A stretch of DNA of 35,476 nt from Thermoplasmata archaeon (GCA_014894395.1 JADBLO010000107.1:35924-71399), one strand, 5' to 3'. Positions 24,301-32,305 are shown, numbered from the stretch's first letter. A program made the numbers and translations. Notes: a model not told the origin generated them from the letters alone.

Positions 24301-27207
24301 AACTACGGGGTTCTGACACTCTAGTTTTATACCTGAACTTGATGCACCGTTACCGTTGTTATAGACGTCACAGTTGATGACCTGGTCGTGGTGGCCAGTC
24401 GTTATACAGATACCGTGGTTATAATTGTTATAGATTGTGCAGTTGATAATAGTATTATAGAAATCCCAGCCCCCGTATATACCAGCTTGGTACTGCGCCC
24501 CTCCGACAACTCTGTTGTCATGGAAGGAACTATTCTCAATTGTTGCGTATGATCCGTAGGATGAAAAGTAGAACCCGTAGCTGTTCCCATATGCTTCACA
24601 GTTATACCAGTGGTTGTTGATTGCTGCTGTGTCTCGTACATAGAATCCGATGTAACAACCACCATGAATAACGGTGTCTGTTACGTGATTATTTTTTGCT
24701 TGGTCTTGCCATCGTTGTGCTATGTAATAATTGGCTATGTCACAGTTGCTTATGGAATTGTTGTGCGATGCACCGTTTCCACGTATTCCAAAGGTATTCA
24801 CGGCATAGATGTCATTATAAATCGTGCATTCTGTAATCGTGTTATGATGGGAGTTGATAAGATAGATCCCATAGGCAGCGTTATGAATGGTACAGTTAGT
24901 TATTGTTGTATATGATGTGGCAAATAAGTATACTCCCACTGCTGCGTCATGAATAAGCGTGTCAGCCAGTGTTATCTCGTTAGAGTTGATAATAATTGCA
25001 CCTGGGATATTTTGTTCTTCAACCGTAACATTATGACAGGAGATCAAGCCAAGGAACCCGATGTCTTCTTCCACGGTCATATCGCTTATATTGGATACGT
25101 AAAAGATTGTCTTTCCTTGAATGGTATTTGAAGTATCCATATCGTAGGTGTAAAAATCGTTCACGTCATCATTGTCGATTTTGAAGTTGAAGGTATTATT
25201 ATAGATATGTATATTTCGCATTTTCACTTTTGAAGAGTATAAAAACTGTACACCAAAATTACAATCATAGAATTCACTGTTTGTCAGATTAATACCATCA
25301 ACATTAGTGCAAAAGAGTGCGTTTCCTCCACCATGAGAATCTACATTGGTAAGGTTAACTCTTTTACTGTTTACGATAATTGCACCATTCATATCTGAGT
25401 CGCTGACGGATACATTTGTACAACCAATCAATCCTAAGAATCCAACATTACTGAGCGTCTTATTCACTTGTGAGATAAGATAAAAGATAGGCTTACTGTT
25501 TATGGTGTTGGTTGGACCAATATTTTGAGTGTAATCAGCTATTACTCCTTGTACATCAAAGTTAATGTCATTGTTGTTAATGCTATTGCCTGAGAGTACA
25601 CAATTTGCCGACTTGATAAGTACTACTCCCCAGTGGCTATCAGCAAAGGTACACCCAGTAAGTGTAGTAAGTTTCCCATTATTCAGAAGGATAGCGTACC
25701 CACTGTTATTATATGAGGCACAGTTTGTAAAGACATTATTGATCGATGCTGGATCATATCCAATACGGGAATTGCTTATACCGCTCTTGCCATTGTTGTA
25801 GAACTCACAGTTGGTAAAGACATTCCAACTTGAACCAGATTCCATTTCGATACCATCGTTATCGTTATTATAAAAATGGCAGTTGGTAAATGTGTTATCT
25901 GTGGAAGTATACATATCCATGCCTATGCCTGTATAATCGGAATTTAGCCCACCTTTAGATACCCCATAGATGGTAAAATTAACAAAGGTAGAGTGGGTCG
26001 TTGTGTGGAGCCAAGAGCCATATGATTCAGGATACGATGCATGAGAGGCACTACAGTTAATAATGGTGTTGTATGAAGGATTTGCTGTTATACTGAAACT
26101 GCTGCCGATGCTATGACAGTTGATATATGTGTTACCCGTGCCGTAATATCCATAGATGCCTGAATAAGATACGCAGTTTATATGCGTGTTATTCCGAGCG
26201 TTACTGGAATAGACGCCATCGCCGATGTCATCATAGGAGAGAATGTTAATAATCTGATTGTATCTGCAGTACTTCGAATCTGTATACCACAAGAAAAGCC
26301 CGTATTCGTTGTCATGCGTAGTACAGTTTATGATTGTACTATACCATGAAATAACGAAGATACAGTAGAAGTTTTCATAGAGTTCACAGTTTTCAAAAGT
26401 AACGTAATTACCCAGTATTTGAACGCCAGCATCTCTATTTGGGGCCCATTCTTCACCGCCGTCTTTGACCTGGAAGTTCTTCATTACAACATTATCGGCG
26501 GTAATAACAACAACCGTTGCATAGTTTTGGGCGTCGATGATTGTATTCTCCTTGCTTTCGCCGATGAGTTGTATTGCTTTATCTACGATAACGTTTTCAT
26601 AGTAGGTACCGTTGAGCACATACACAGTGTCCCCTGCTGTTGCATTCTCTATACCCTGCCAGATGTACTGATATGGATATTGTTGTGTGCCTGCCCAGGG
26701 TCCTGCAGTATTGTCATCGTCAACATAGATTGTAATGCCTGTTGGAATCACTTGTGTTCTCTCACCGGCAAGATCTACATCTCCAAACCGGTCAGTAGGT
26801 GGCACGTAAGGCTCAGCTTCTCCGTCATTTCCTTCTCTATATATAGTATAGACATCCTGGGGAACTTCTTGCTCTGGTGTGACTTCCCCGGTAACTTTAA
26901 CAAAGACTTTATCAATCCGTCTCTCGGCATCAGTATTTGTTTCCCCTTCTAGCATATATTCTGTATCGGCCAAAGCCGGTATATCACCAGTAATTCCTGT
27001 ATTATCACTATTACTTACAGTAGTTTTAGCTGTTTCTTTAGTATCAGCATTGGTAGTTTCTACCATATTTTTTATGCTAGCAGTATTCCCACTATTGGAC
27101 GTTACTCCAATTGTCCCGACGTTAGCAAACGCGGCTGTCCCCGGCAACACAAACGCCAAGGCAACGGCGAATACTACAATTACTTTATACATATTTTTTT
27201 TATGCAT
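21382..27207 (-). CDS. Giant secreted NosD-type beta-helix protein with Ig-like repeats
   Basis: The 1941-residue protein has a signal peptide (VIVVFAVALAFVLPGTAAFA, cut near residue 28) and a Thr/Asn/Ser-rich linker. A right-handed beta-helix runs from about residue 170 to 1270. It opens with ITIYVDDDNTAGPWAGTQQY, then GDTVYVLNGTYYENVIV, and continues with dozens of ~22-residue N-C-x-I/F-x-N-x-x-x-G turns. The end is NosD-like (YHNNFVNN ... GGNFWDDY). Next come an OmpL47-like Ig repeat (YKVDGGSWVEY), two fibronectin-III-like domains (PLFDWGNVTD, PFFNWTDSYD), three more OmpL47-like repeats and a final Big_9-like domain. There is no membrane anchor. It could bind or cleave polysaccharide or act as a surface adhesin. 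GAGGTAG 6-7 nt upstream supports the start. Confidence 0.85.
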   Translation of the reverse strand: MHKKNMYKVIVVFAVALAFVLPGTAAFANVGTIGVTSNSGNTASIKNMVETTNADTKETAKTTVSNSDNTGITGDIPALADTEYMLEGETNTDAERRIDKVFVKVTGEVTPEQEVPQDVYTIYREGNDGEAEPYVPPTDRFGDVDLAGERTQVIPTGITIYVDDDNTAGPWAGTQQYPYQYIWQGIENATAGDTVYVLNGTYYENVIVDKAIQLIGESKENTIIDAQNYATVVVITADNVVMKNFQVKDGGEEWAPNRDAGVQILGNYVTFENCELYENFYCIFVISWYSTIINCTTHDNEYGLFLWYTDSKYCRYNQIINILSYDDIGDGVYSSNARNNTHINCVSYSGIYGYYGTGNTYINCHSIGSSFSITANPSYNTIINCSASHASYPESYGSWLHTTTHSTFVNFTIYGVSKGGLNSDYTGIGMDMYTSTDNTFTNCHFYNNDNDGIEMESGSSWNVFTNCEFYNNGKSGISNSRIGYDPASINNVFTNCASYNNSGYAILLNNGKLTTLTGCTFADSHWGVVLIKSANCVLSGNSINNNDINFDVQGVIADYTQNIGPTNTINSKPIFYLISQVNKTLSNVGFLGLIGCTNVSVSDSDMNGAIIVNSKRVNLTNVDSHGGGNALFCTNVDGINLTNSEFYDCNFGVQFLYSSKVKMRNIHIYNNTFNFKIDNDDVNDFYTYDMDTSNTIQGKTIFYVSNISDMTVEEDIGFLGLISCHNVTVEEQNIPGAIIINSNEITLADTLIHDAAVGVYLFATSYTTITNCTIHNAAYGIYLINSHHNTITECTIYNDIYAVNTFGIRGNGASHNNSISNCDIANYYIAQRWQDQAKNNHVTDTVIHGGCYIGFYVRDTAAINNHWYNCEAYGNSYGFYFSSYGSYATIENSSFHDNRVVGGAQYQAGIYGGWDFYNTIINCTIYNNYNHGICITTGHHDQVINCDVYNNGNGASSSGIKLECQNPVVLGYHSLTGNTVHNNIGMGIQIAGTVEKPVTMRNNSMNNNAINFAGFYPNCDIDTSNTVNGKPIYYLYQKQNIALDETDNVGWIGLSSCSNITVLNSEPEGAFVINSFDCTFENVTRHGGSGFDIVSSTTIDFIDCAVLDIVGNGFRFYNGPECKIINCEMANLTVGLYAYFSSGLEIKNCTVHNNKQQGLYLYHSSSGSEIANNSIYTNGLYGIYLKYNSACHLYHNNFVNNTPYNAYDINPSTWDDGYPSGGNFWDDYTGTDIFQGPGQNISGSDGIGDTPYTNIAGGSGNQDDYPLMNPTKDDIPPVTTAILTGAYIGSWYVSNVQITLTAVDYTGVDATYYKVDGGSWVEYTAPVVVSADGPHKVYYYSVDVLGNTEYARNKTFTIDQTPPNAPTLVSPLGDIEKLKPLFDWGNVTDVCGISEYRLKVATDFNFVNTVINKTGLTSSSYQTISTLLVPQTYYWEVRAVDVLGRLGDWSIIGVFNTVEDATPPTAPTPIAPLNGSELESSQPFFNWTDSYDAGDVDHYTLQVAYDHLFSNIVFSVDVNVSQYQVPPDDWLSSGQYYWHARATDVAENVGNWSDVWTFTILTDGTPPVTTHSFSGTMGSNGWYVSNVNVMLSATDAGSGVESTWYKLDGSPWQEYTNTFTVTTNGVHTLLYNSTDKAGNTETTKTVVLKIDQTPPVTTAVLDPLTPNGENGWYISSVEVTLSATDEGSGVASTWYKVDTGFYQIYSTPFTVTTNGEHIVLFYSYDNAGGQETEKSVTFKIDQTPPTTTVKFTAEAGDNNWFISDVEVKLTAADTTSGVAETRYKLDEGSWTTYSAPFIITEEGVHTLYYQSVDSAGNEENEKAAEVKIDKTAPTLEVTTPVDGGFYFFGIKILSGLKTTRIIGPITVVAEASDNVSNITRVEFTFGTAPDHVDDGSPYEWELNTKRVGLYTLTTTAFDNAGLSTATTQDMRIFCLGILGGE

Positions 27208-27778
27208 TTTTTTCTACCTCTTTTTTGTTTTCTTTTTTATATTTGCGGGGAGCCCGCCCCACGACGTTCCAAACACTTCTGCAGCGTAGTTCATATCATT
27301 AATCCAATGCCGCCCTCATTTTGTTCAGTGAATCCATCGAGTAACTAAAAAACCTAAAAATTGCCTGCGCTAAAATTCTCAAGCGATATCCACCTCCAGG
27401 ATAGATAACTCCATAGCATTTCTAATACCTCCTCCAAGAGCCAGATGTGAGAAGAAAGGCGAGATACCAAATTTCCCCGTACCTGGCATAACTATTATTC
27501 CTAATCTGCGAATGCTTAATAAATGTTACTTATAACTTCCGTAAACTGGTTTAGACTGAGGACTATATGAAACGTTTATAACATTAAATGGTATAGCAAC
27601 TCCCTAGTCTACTAGACAAAAAATATAATAAAAGAACTATAAATCAGCAAAATGTGTTAACAAATGCGAGTCAGAATCTCCCCCGCGCTTTTTTATGGGG
27701 AGTTATACATGTAACTCCTACTTATCAAGAGGATAAGAAAAAAAACAAAACTCGTGCAGAGATTAATGTTGTAATTAC
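27208..27778. other. Upstream region of beta-helix gene; no gene
   Basis: About 570 nt without a supported gene. A TATA-like run (27233-27245, minus strand) precedes the beta-helix start. A GC-rich hairpin GCGGG-GAG-CCCGC at 27245-27257 abuts it in otherwise AT-rich DNA. At 27699-27718 GGAGTTA-TACATG-TAACTCC forms a 7-bp stem. The rest (27300-27690) shows no repeat, tRNA or conserved reading frame that I can see. Confidence 0.5.
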
Positions 27779-28118
27779 GATTCGAAGAAATCACTGTTTA
27801 CTTTGTCTCAACAGATAAAGCATACTGAAATGTGACGTCATTTACACGATCAAATCCCAGTGCGGGCGTAACTGTGACGTCATTTATACGATGAAATCCC
27901 AATGTTGGCGTCATTTTTCCATTTTTAGTGAAGAAAAAAAAGAAAAAAAAATAGATATCCGGGAGATTACGGTCTATTCCTGAACTGGTAACGCAGTGTT
28001 TCAATTGCCCCTTTCATGTTTTATTTCAATAGATTTTGAAGGAACTGCAATAGATTGTGAAGGAACTGTGCAAGTAACGACATCAACTGCGTACTCTTGC
28101 TTGTAGGCATGGTAATCG
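27779..28118. repeat. Long direct repeat, copy 2 (with tRNA-Arg tail)
   Basis: Matches 18932-19228. It carries the tRNA-like tail AATCCCAGTGCGGGCGTAAC at 27853-27872, then an extra ~41-bp unit (27873-27913) that repeats the preceding TGTGACGTCATTTA...CCCA...GGCGT segment with changes. The conserved flank and the last 98 nt of the M14 carboxypeptidase gene follow. The offset to copy 1 is 8890 bp in the nearly identical part. Confidence 0.9.
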
Positions 28119-30030
28119 ATAACGGATCTGACCAGGCGCTCTCTGCGCCATAGGTATCTTTGGCTTTCACTTTAATGTTGTAATCCCCTTTAGCACTCCA
28201 GGAGTTCTGAGCGGATGCCTGAGCTCCTGAGGCGAACGGTCCGAGCCATTCACTCATGTTACCATCACCCCAGTCCCACATGTAGTACAACGCATTTCCC
28301 TCTGGGTCTGTTGTACTTGTCCGATAGAGATATGTTTGACCTGGTTTTCCTGAGGCTGGTCCACTGGGCTTGTTCGGTTTATTGGGTGCCTCGTTTTCTG
28401 GTATTACCGTAACATGGAGGACTGGGCTGTACCACCAGGTCTGCCCAAAGATTTCTTCGGTGCCATCGGTTCCTTCCAGTACTTCATGATAAGAATCATT
28501 CGTCCGTTCTTTTATGATTCTCAAATAAGGATTACTACCATAGATATCTGGTCTTAGTACGGTGTTGTAGATTTGATCTACTTGTCCTTTGGCGACAAAA
28601 TAATATTCTCCAGGGGTGGTTATTACAATGCCTTCCTCATAGGTCGTAGCTGTGGTGTGTCCATTTAACGCATTATCCCATCCGGTTCCACCAATGTAAT
28701 CACCACTATGTTCATCATGATCTGTTGTGGTATATGTCCATATATTGATTGGATCCGGGTTGTTTCCATATTGAACGGAGGTATGGTCGACAACCATGCT
28801 TCCATTCACTTGCCATGTGAAATTAATTGGTGTATTTGTGTACACAACAGCATTATTTTCAACGGAATCAGATTGCCAACGGAGGTACGGTTGTGCAAGA
28901 TCGGCTTGATGTAACATAACGCGGCGTACTTCTGCTCCATATCGAGGGACTGTATCGTTTCCAAATGTAGATTCAGCGGGGTTTTTAGTATCCGACATTT
29001 CAGGGGAAAGCCAAAGGATTCCTGCTCCGGGATATGGACCAAAATCTACGTAAGGATCTTCTACTGGATTTTTTATTATGTCTGCCCCATACGCCCATGG
29101 ACCAAGTCCTCCCTCTACCGAATATCCTACTGTCTGTGGAATTGTGCCGACGCTGTACTTGTCGAGGTTTCCACCATAATCACCCATATAATCACCAAGT
29201 CTGAGGCTTGATGCATCAAAAAAGTTGAAATCAGGGGGTGCATATGTGTAGGAATATCCTGTTATTGGGCTGATTCCTGTGATGGACGAATGGGTAGATC
29301 CCCAGGGATACAGCAATAATCTTGCTCCGCCATGGAAGTCGCCTCCTAATCGAATCGTGTGGTTATTGACAAAGGCAACTAAGGTTTTTCCATTGACACT
29401 TGCCCAAATACCACCAGTTGGGTATCCTGGACCATCCATATCAGATTCCCTATTGAGATCCCAACCATGGGAATCGTATCTTTGATCGGTATCAAATCCA
29501 TAGGGATTATGCGATGCTTCGATATAGATTTCTCTGTTATCGATCAGCCATCGAAGCCAGTCTTTTGAATAATCTGGACTCTGCTCATCGGTAAAAGCCA
29601 TACGCATAAGCCAATCAGTAAACCAGTACATTCCTATTGTTCCGACGGTTTCATCACCATGAGGACCGCCAATGAAGAGAACCTCTGGCTTATGCAAGCC
29701 TAGTGATTCATTTGTAATTCGTATATAATAGTCATCATATCCGTTTGGAATTGTTCCTGTGCTGTAGAGAACATTTGCTTTAAAGACCTCGATATAACCA
29801 GGATAGTTGGTTTCTAGTGCTTGGTACCAACTAATCAGCTGTAAATAGGTAGTTGGTTTATTGTACCAATTCGGGCCGATGATCCCCATATCATCGGTTT
29901 CTTGATTGGTTTGTATATCGGTGTTTTGCTTCTGCATTTCATGTGAATATGCAGAAACAGGTTGGATGGTAGTAAGCAGCGTTATACATACAATTCCAAT
30001 GAGTATTACGTTCAATAGGTGTTTCTTCAT
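28021..30030 (-). CDS. Secreted M14 zinc carboxypeptidase with PKD domain
   Basis: The 669-residue protein has a signal peptide (LLNVILIGIVCITLLTTIQPVSA). An M14 domain follows with zinc ligands His124 and Glu127 in GGPHGDETVG and His233 in LGGDFHGGARLL, plus substrate-binding Asn193-Arg194 in GWDLNRES. A beta-rich region leads to a PKD domain (MWDWGDGNMSEWLGPF ... IKVKAKDTYGAESAW). The protein ends in the same amphipathic tail as the C25 peptidase (MPTSKSTQ ... FLHNLLQFLQNLLK). It would trim C-terminal residues from peptides outside the cell, complementing the C25 endopeptidase. TTTTATATCA at 30061-30070 is a likely TATA box and GGGG before the ATG a weak ribosome binding site. Confidence 0.9.
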   Translation of the reverse strand: MKKHLLNVILIGIVCITLLTTIQPVSAYSHEMQKQNTDIQTNQETDDMGIIGPNWYNKPTTYLQLISWYQALETNYPGYIEVFKANVLYSTGTIPNGYDDYYIRITNESLGLHKPEVLFIGGPHGDETVGTIGMYWFTDWLMRMAFTDEQSPDYSKDWLRWLIDNREIYIEASHNPYGFDTDQRYDSHGWDLNRESDMDGPGYPTGGIWASVNGKTLVAFVNNHTIRLGGDFHGGARLLLYPWGSTHSSITGISPITGYSYTYAPPDFNFFDASSLRLGDYMGDYGGNLDKYSVGTIPQTVGYSVEGGLGPWAYGADIIKNPVEDPYVDFGPYPGAGILWLSPEMSDTKNPAESTFGNDTVPRYGAEVRRVMLHQADLAQPYLRWQSDSVENNAVVYTNTPINFTWQVNGSMVVDHTSVQYGNNPDPINIWTYTTTDHDEHSGDYIGGTGWDNALNGHTTATTYEEGIVITTPGEYYFVAKGQVDQIYNTVLRPDIYGSNPYLRIIKERTNDSYHEVLEGTDGTEEIFGQTWWYSPVLHVTVIPENEAPNKPNKPSGPASGKPGQTYLYRTSTTDPEGNALYYMWDWGDGNMSEWLGPFASGAQASAQNSWSAKGDYNIKVKAKDTYGAESAWSDPLSITMPTSKSTQLMSLLAQFLHNLLQFLQNLLK

Positions 30031-30100
30031 AATATCCCCATGTGTTAATATAGACCCTCCTGATATAAAACTTTCTATTAAAAAAAATCTTAAAGGTTTT

Positions 30101-30610
30101 TTAGGTAATTTCGGTTTTTTTCTTCTTAATAATTTCAGCTTGTCGCTTCGAATATTCCTGAATGAGACGACTCAAAGAAACCTCACCAATCAGTCGTTCG
30201 TTTTCATCAACAACTGGGAGTTGTTTGATTTTATGTTGTTTCATCTTTACTATCACGTCGATAATTCTTTCGTTAGGGTCTGCGGTGATTGGTCGTTTGG
30301 ACATAATCTCCTCCGCTGTCGTTGCAAGCCCGTATTGAAATGATTGAAGCGTAGGTTTATCAAAAGATTGCAGAGGTGTGTAGGGGGGTGCAAAAAGCTG
30401 GAGTGTATCAGACTCAGTAATAACCCCAAGAACATGTAATGTGATACTATCATCAACTACCCAGACATGATTTTTTTTACCCAACAGCAAGAAAACTTGT
30501 TCAATAGCATCTGTTTTTTCTACATATGAGATCTTTGCATTGATGGGCTCTAAAAGGTCTTTTACCTTGACCTCATATAACTCGGTAATCACAGAATGTT
30601 TCTCACTCAT
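30101..30610 (-). CDS. Two-CBS-domain protein
   Basis: The 169-residue protein is made of a CBS pair. The first domain runs from VKVKDLLEPINAKISYVEKTDAIEQVFLLL to VLGVITESDTLQLF. The second runs from AEEIMSKRPITADPNERIIDVIVKMKQHKIKQLPVVDENERLIGEVSLSRLI. A lysine-rich end follows. CBS pairs bind adenine nucleotides or S-adenosylmethionine and regulate partner proteins. It is divergent from a CPA-type antiporter with a 114-nt gap, so it might sense energy state for that transporter; this is inference. The short gap between its TATA box and ATG implies a very short leader. Confidence 0.87.
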   Translation of the reverse strand: MSEKHSVITELYEVKVKDLLEPINAKISYVEKTDAIEQVFLLLGKKNHVWVVDDSITLHVLGVITESDTLQLFAPPYTPLQSFDKPTLQSFQYGLATTAEEIMSKRPITADPNERIIDVIVKMKQHKIKQLPVVDENERLIGEVSLSRLIQEYSKRQAEIIKKKKTEIT

Positions 30611-30640
30611 CGTCCTCAGTATTATTAATCATGAGAAGGT

Positions 30641-30650
30641 TATATAAAAT
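30641..30650 (-). promoter_or_regulatory. TATA box of CBS-domain gene
   Basis: ATTTTATATA on the minus strand lies 31-40 nt upstream of the ATG at 30610. Confidence 0.5.
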
Positions 30651-30674
30651 CTCTGAGAAGTGATTTTTCCATGA

Positions 30675-30685
30675 TTTTAAATACC
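30675..30685 (+). promoter_or_regulatory. TATA box of antiporter gene
   Basis: TTTTAAATACC lies about 40-50 nt upstream of the first ATG of the antiporter gene. It and the divergent CBS promoter share a region of about 115 nt. Confidence 0.45.
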
Positions 30686-30724
30686 AAGAATCGATACCCA
30701 TTTCCATAGGTTTACTGTTAAGGG

Positions 30725-32305
30725 ATGCATGGGATGTTACTGGAAATTACTCTCGCGATTATTTTTGCAAAAATCTTCAATGTTCTCTTTGAAAAGATGA
30801 AACAACCGGGGGTCATCGGAGAAATCATCGCTGGAATACTACTTGGCCCTTGTTTCATCGGCGCTCTTTCAGGTTCCTCGATTATTCTCTTCGGCACATC
30901 AGTGTTCAACTTACATCTAAATTTAGCATCTCCGGAGTTTAAAGAGATTGCATATATTGGTGTGATTTTTCTCCTGTTCACCGTTGGATTGGAAATAAAC
31001 ATGGGCGAGTTAAAAAAGGCAAGACGGACCGGGTTTTTTGTTGGTATCTTTGGCATCGTTATTCCTTTCGTTCTTGGATATATAGTTGGAATGCTCTTCA
31101 ACATGAATGCTATACAAAGTGCGGTTGTTGGCACTATTTTTTTAGCCACGTCAACGACAATGGCGATCCGCATCCTTTCAGATTTGGATATGTTATCAAC
31201 CCGTGTCGGATTAGCCCTCTACACAGTGATTGTCATCAATGATGTTATTGCAATGATTATTTTTGCTTTAGTGTTTAGCACTGGAAATTCTTTTATTGTG
31301 TTATTACAAGTTGCCTTTTTTTTCCTGTTTACCATCGGAGTAGGACTCTTTATCGTTGCATATACAAAAAAGAAAAAAGTAACAAGAAAAGCGCCAATTA
31401 TTATTCTTACAATGGGATTAGTATTATGTTTTATTTTTGCATCCTTGGCTGAGAATATGGGCATTACCGCGATTATCGGAGCTTTTATTGCTGGTCTTTT
31501 TATAGGAAGAACGCCACAAGCAAATATCATTGCTGATTATATTAAAACAATTGGCTATGCTTTTTTTATCCCTCTTTTCTTCGTATGGATCGGAGCAAGT
31601 TTCAACTTTTTATACCTCATACAATCTGAACAAATTGTTTCACTCTTATTTTTCATTATTATTTTTGTAATATTTGGCCTCTTGGGTAATTTTCTTGGAG
31701 GCTTTACCGGAGGAAGACTGTCCGGGCTGGGCAGAAGAGAGTCTATCAGCATCGGCATTGGAATGATGCCTGTAATGGCAGTCGCATTGATTGTTGTTAC
31801 CACAGGAATTGACCGAGGCATGTTTGGTGACCCAGCAGGCCTCTTAGCCAATAAGCTACGAACCGCAACTCTTTTCCTGATTCTTACAAGTTGCCTCCTT
31901 ACACCTGCTCTCCTGAAACGGAGTATGCGATCTCCTCTTTTCAAGCGAATTGGAAAATCAAAAACAAAACCCTCTTTTTACCATCATCCACACTGTCCAG
32001 AGTGTGTTTCTGCTCTTCGGTTAGATCCTTCTAACAACAAATGGTACTGTGACACCTGTCAGAGATATACGGAGATACGTAAAAAAGCCCCTCCGTATGC
32101 TCCGCAAGGGAAAGAAAAAACTGACAAGCTCATTAAATACGTCATCGGAGCAGGCACTATTCTCTTGTGTGGTTATGTGATACAAAGTTCAGCAAGTATG
32201 ACGTTGTTTGAAAAAATTTCTGCGATCATCGGGATCTTTATCGGAACAACACTGGCTTTCCTTACGATAAAGCTTCTGTTTGCAAATAAAAAAACCATCA
32301 GCTGA
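30725..32305 (+). CDS. CPA-type cation/proton antiporter with internal zinc ribbon
   Basis: The 526-residue protein has about 12 membrane helices in residues 1-400, of the KefB/NapA-like Na+/H+ exchanger fold (QPGVIGEIIAGILLGP, IGVIFLLFTVGLEI, VVGTIFLATSTTMAIRIL). The ion-binding pair is Asn172-Asp173 (VIVINDVIA), where electrogenic CPA2 proteins have Asp-Asp. After the core comes a cytoplasmic zinc ribbon, Cys424-x2-Cys427 and Cys442-x2-Cys445, then two further hydrophobic segments (about 470-525). AAGGG is 9 nt before an in-frame ATG at 30734 but abuts the ATG at 30725, so translation probably begins three codons in. It is divergent from a CBS-domain gene. Confidence 0.88.
   Translation: MHGMLLEITLAIIFAKIFNVLFEKMKQPGVIGEIIAGILLGPCFIGALSGSSIILFGTSVFNLHLNLASPEFKEIAYIGVIFLLFTVGLEINMGELKKARRTGFFVGIFGIVIPFVLGYIVGMLFNMNAIQSAVVGTIFLATSTTMAIRILSDLDMLSTRVGLALYTVIVINDVIAMIIFALVFSTGNSFIVLLQVAFFFLFTIGVGLFIVAYTKKKKVTRKAPIIILTMGLVLCFIFASLAENMGITAIIGAFIAGLFIGRTPQANIIADYIKTIGYAFFIPLFFVWIGASFNFLYLIQSEQIVSLLFFIIIFVIFGLLGNFLGGFTGGRLSGLGRRESISIGIGMMPVMAVALIVVTTGIDRGMFGDPAGLLANKLRTATLFLILTSCLLTPALLKRSMRSPLFKRIGKSKTKPSFYHHPHCPECVSALRLDPSNNKWYCDTCQRYTEIRKKAPPYAPQGKEKTDKLIKYVIGAGTILLCGYVIQSSASMTLFEKISAIIGIFIGTTLAFLTIKLLFANKKTIS

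Noticed and set aside
26419-26952. 177-codon plus-strand open frame
   Set aside because: Antisense to the beta-helix gene, whose signal peptide, repeats and ribosome binding site are convincing. The plus-strand product is cysteine-rich nonsense.
27798-28004. Minus-strand open frame with repeated TPALGFDRVNDVT-like units
   Set aside because: It is only the translation of the tandem tRNA-like repeat units. No start context is seen and it overlaps non-coding repeat DNA.
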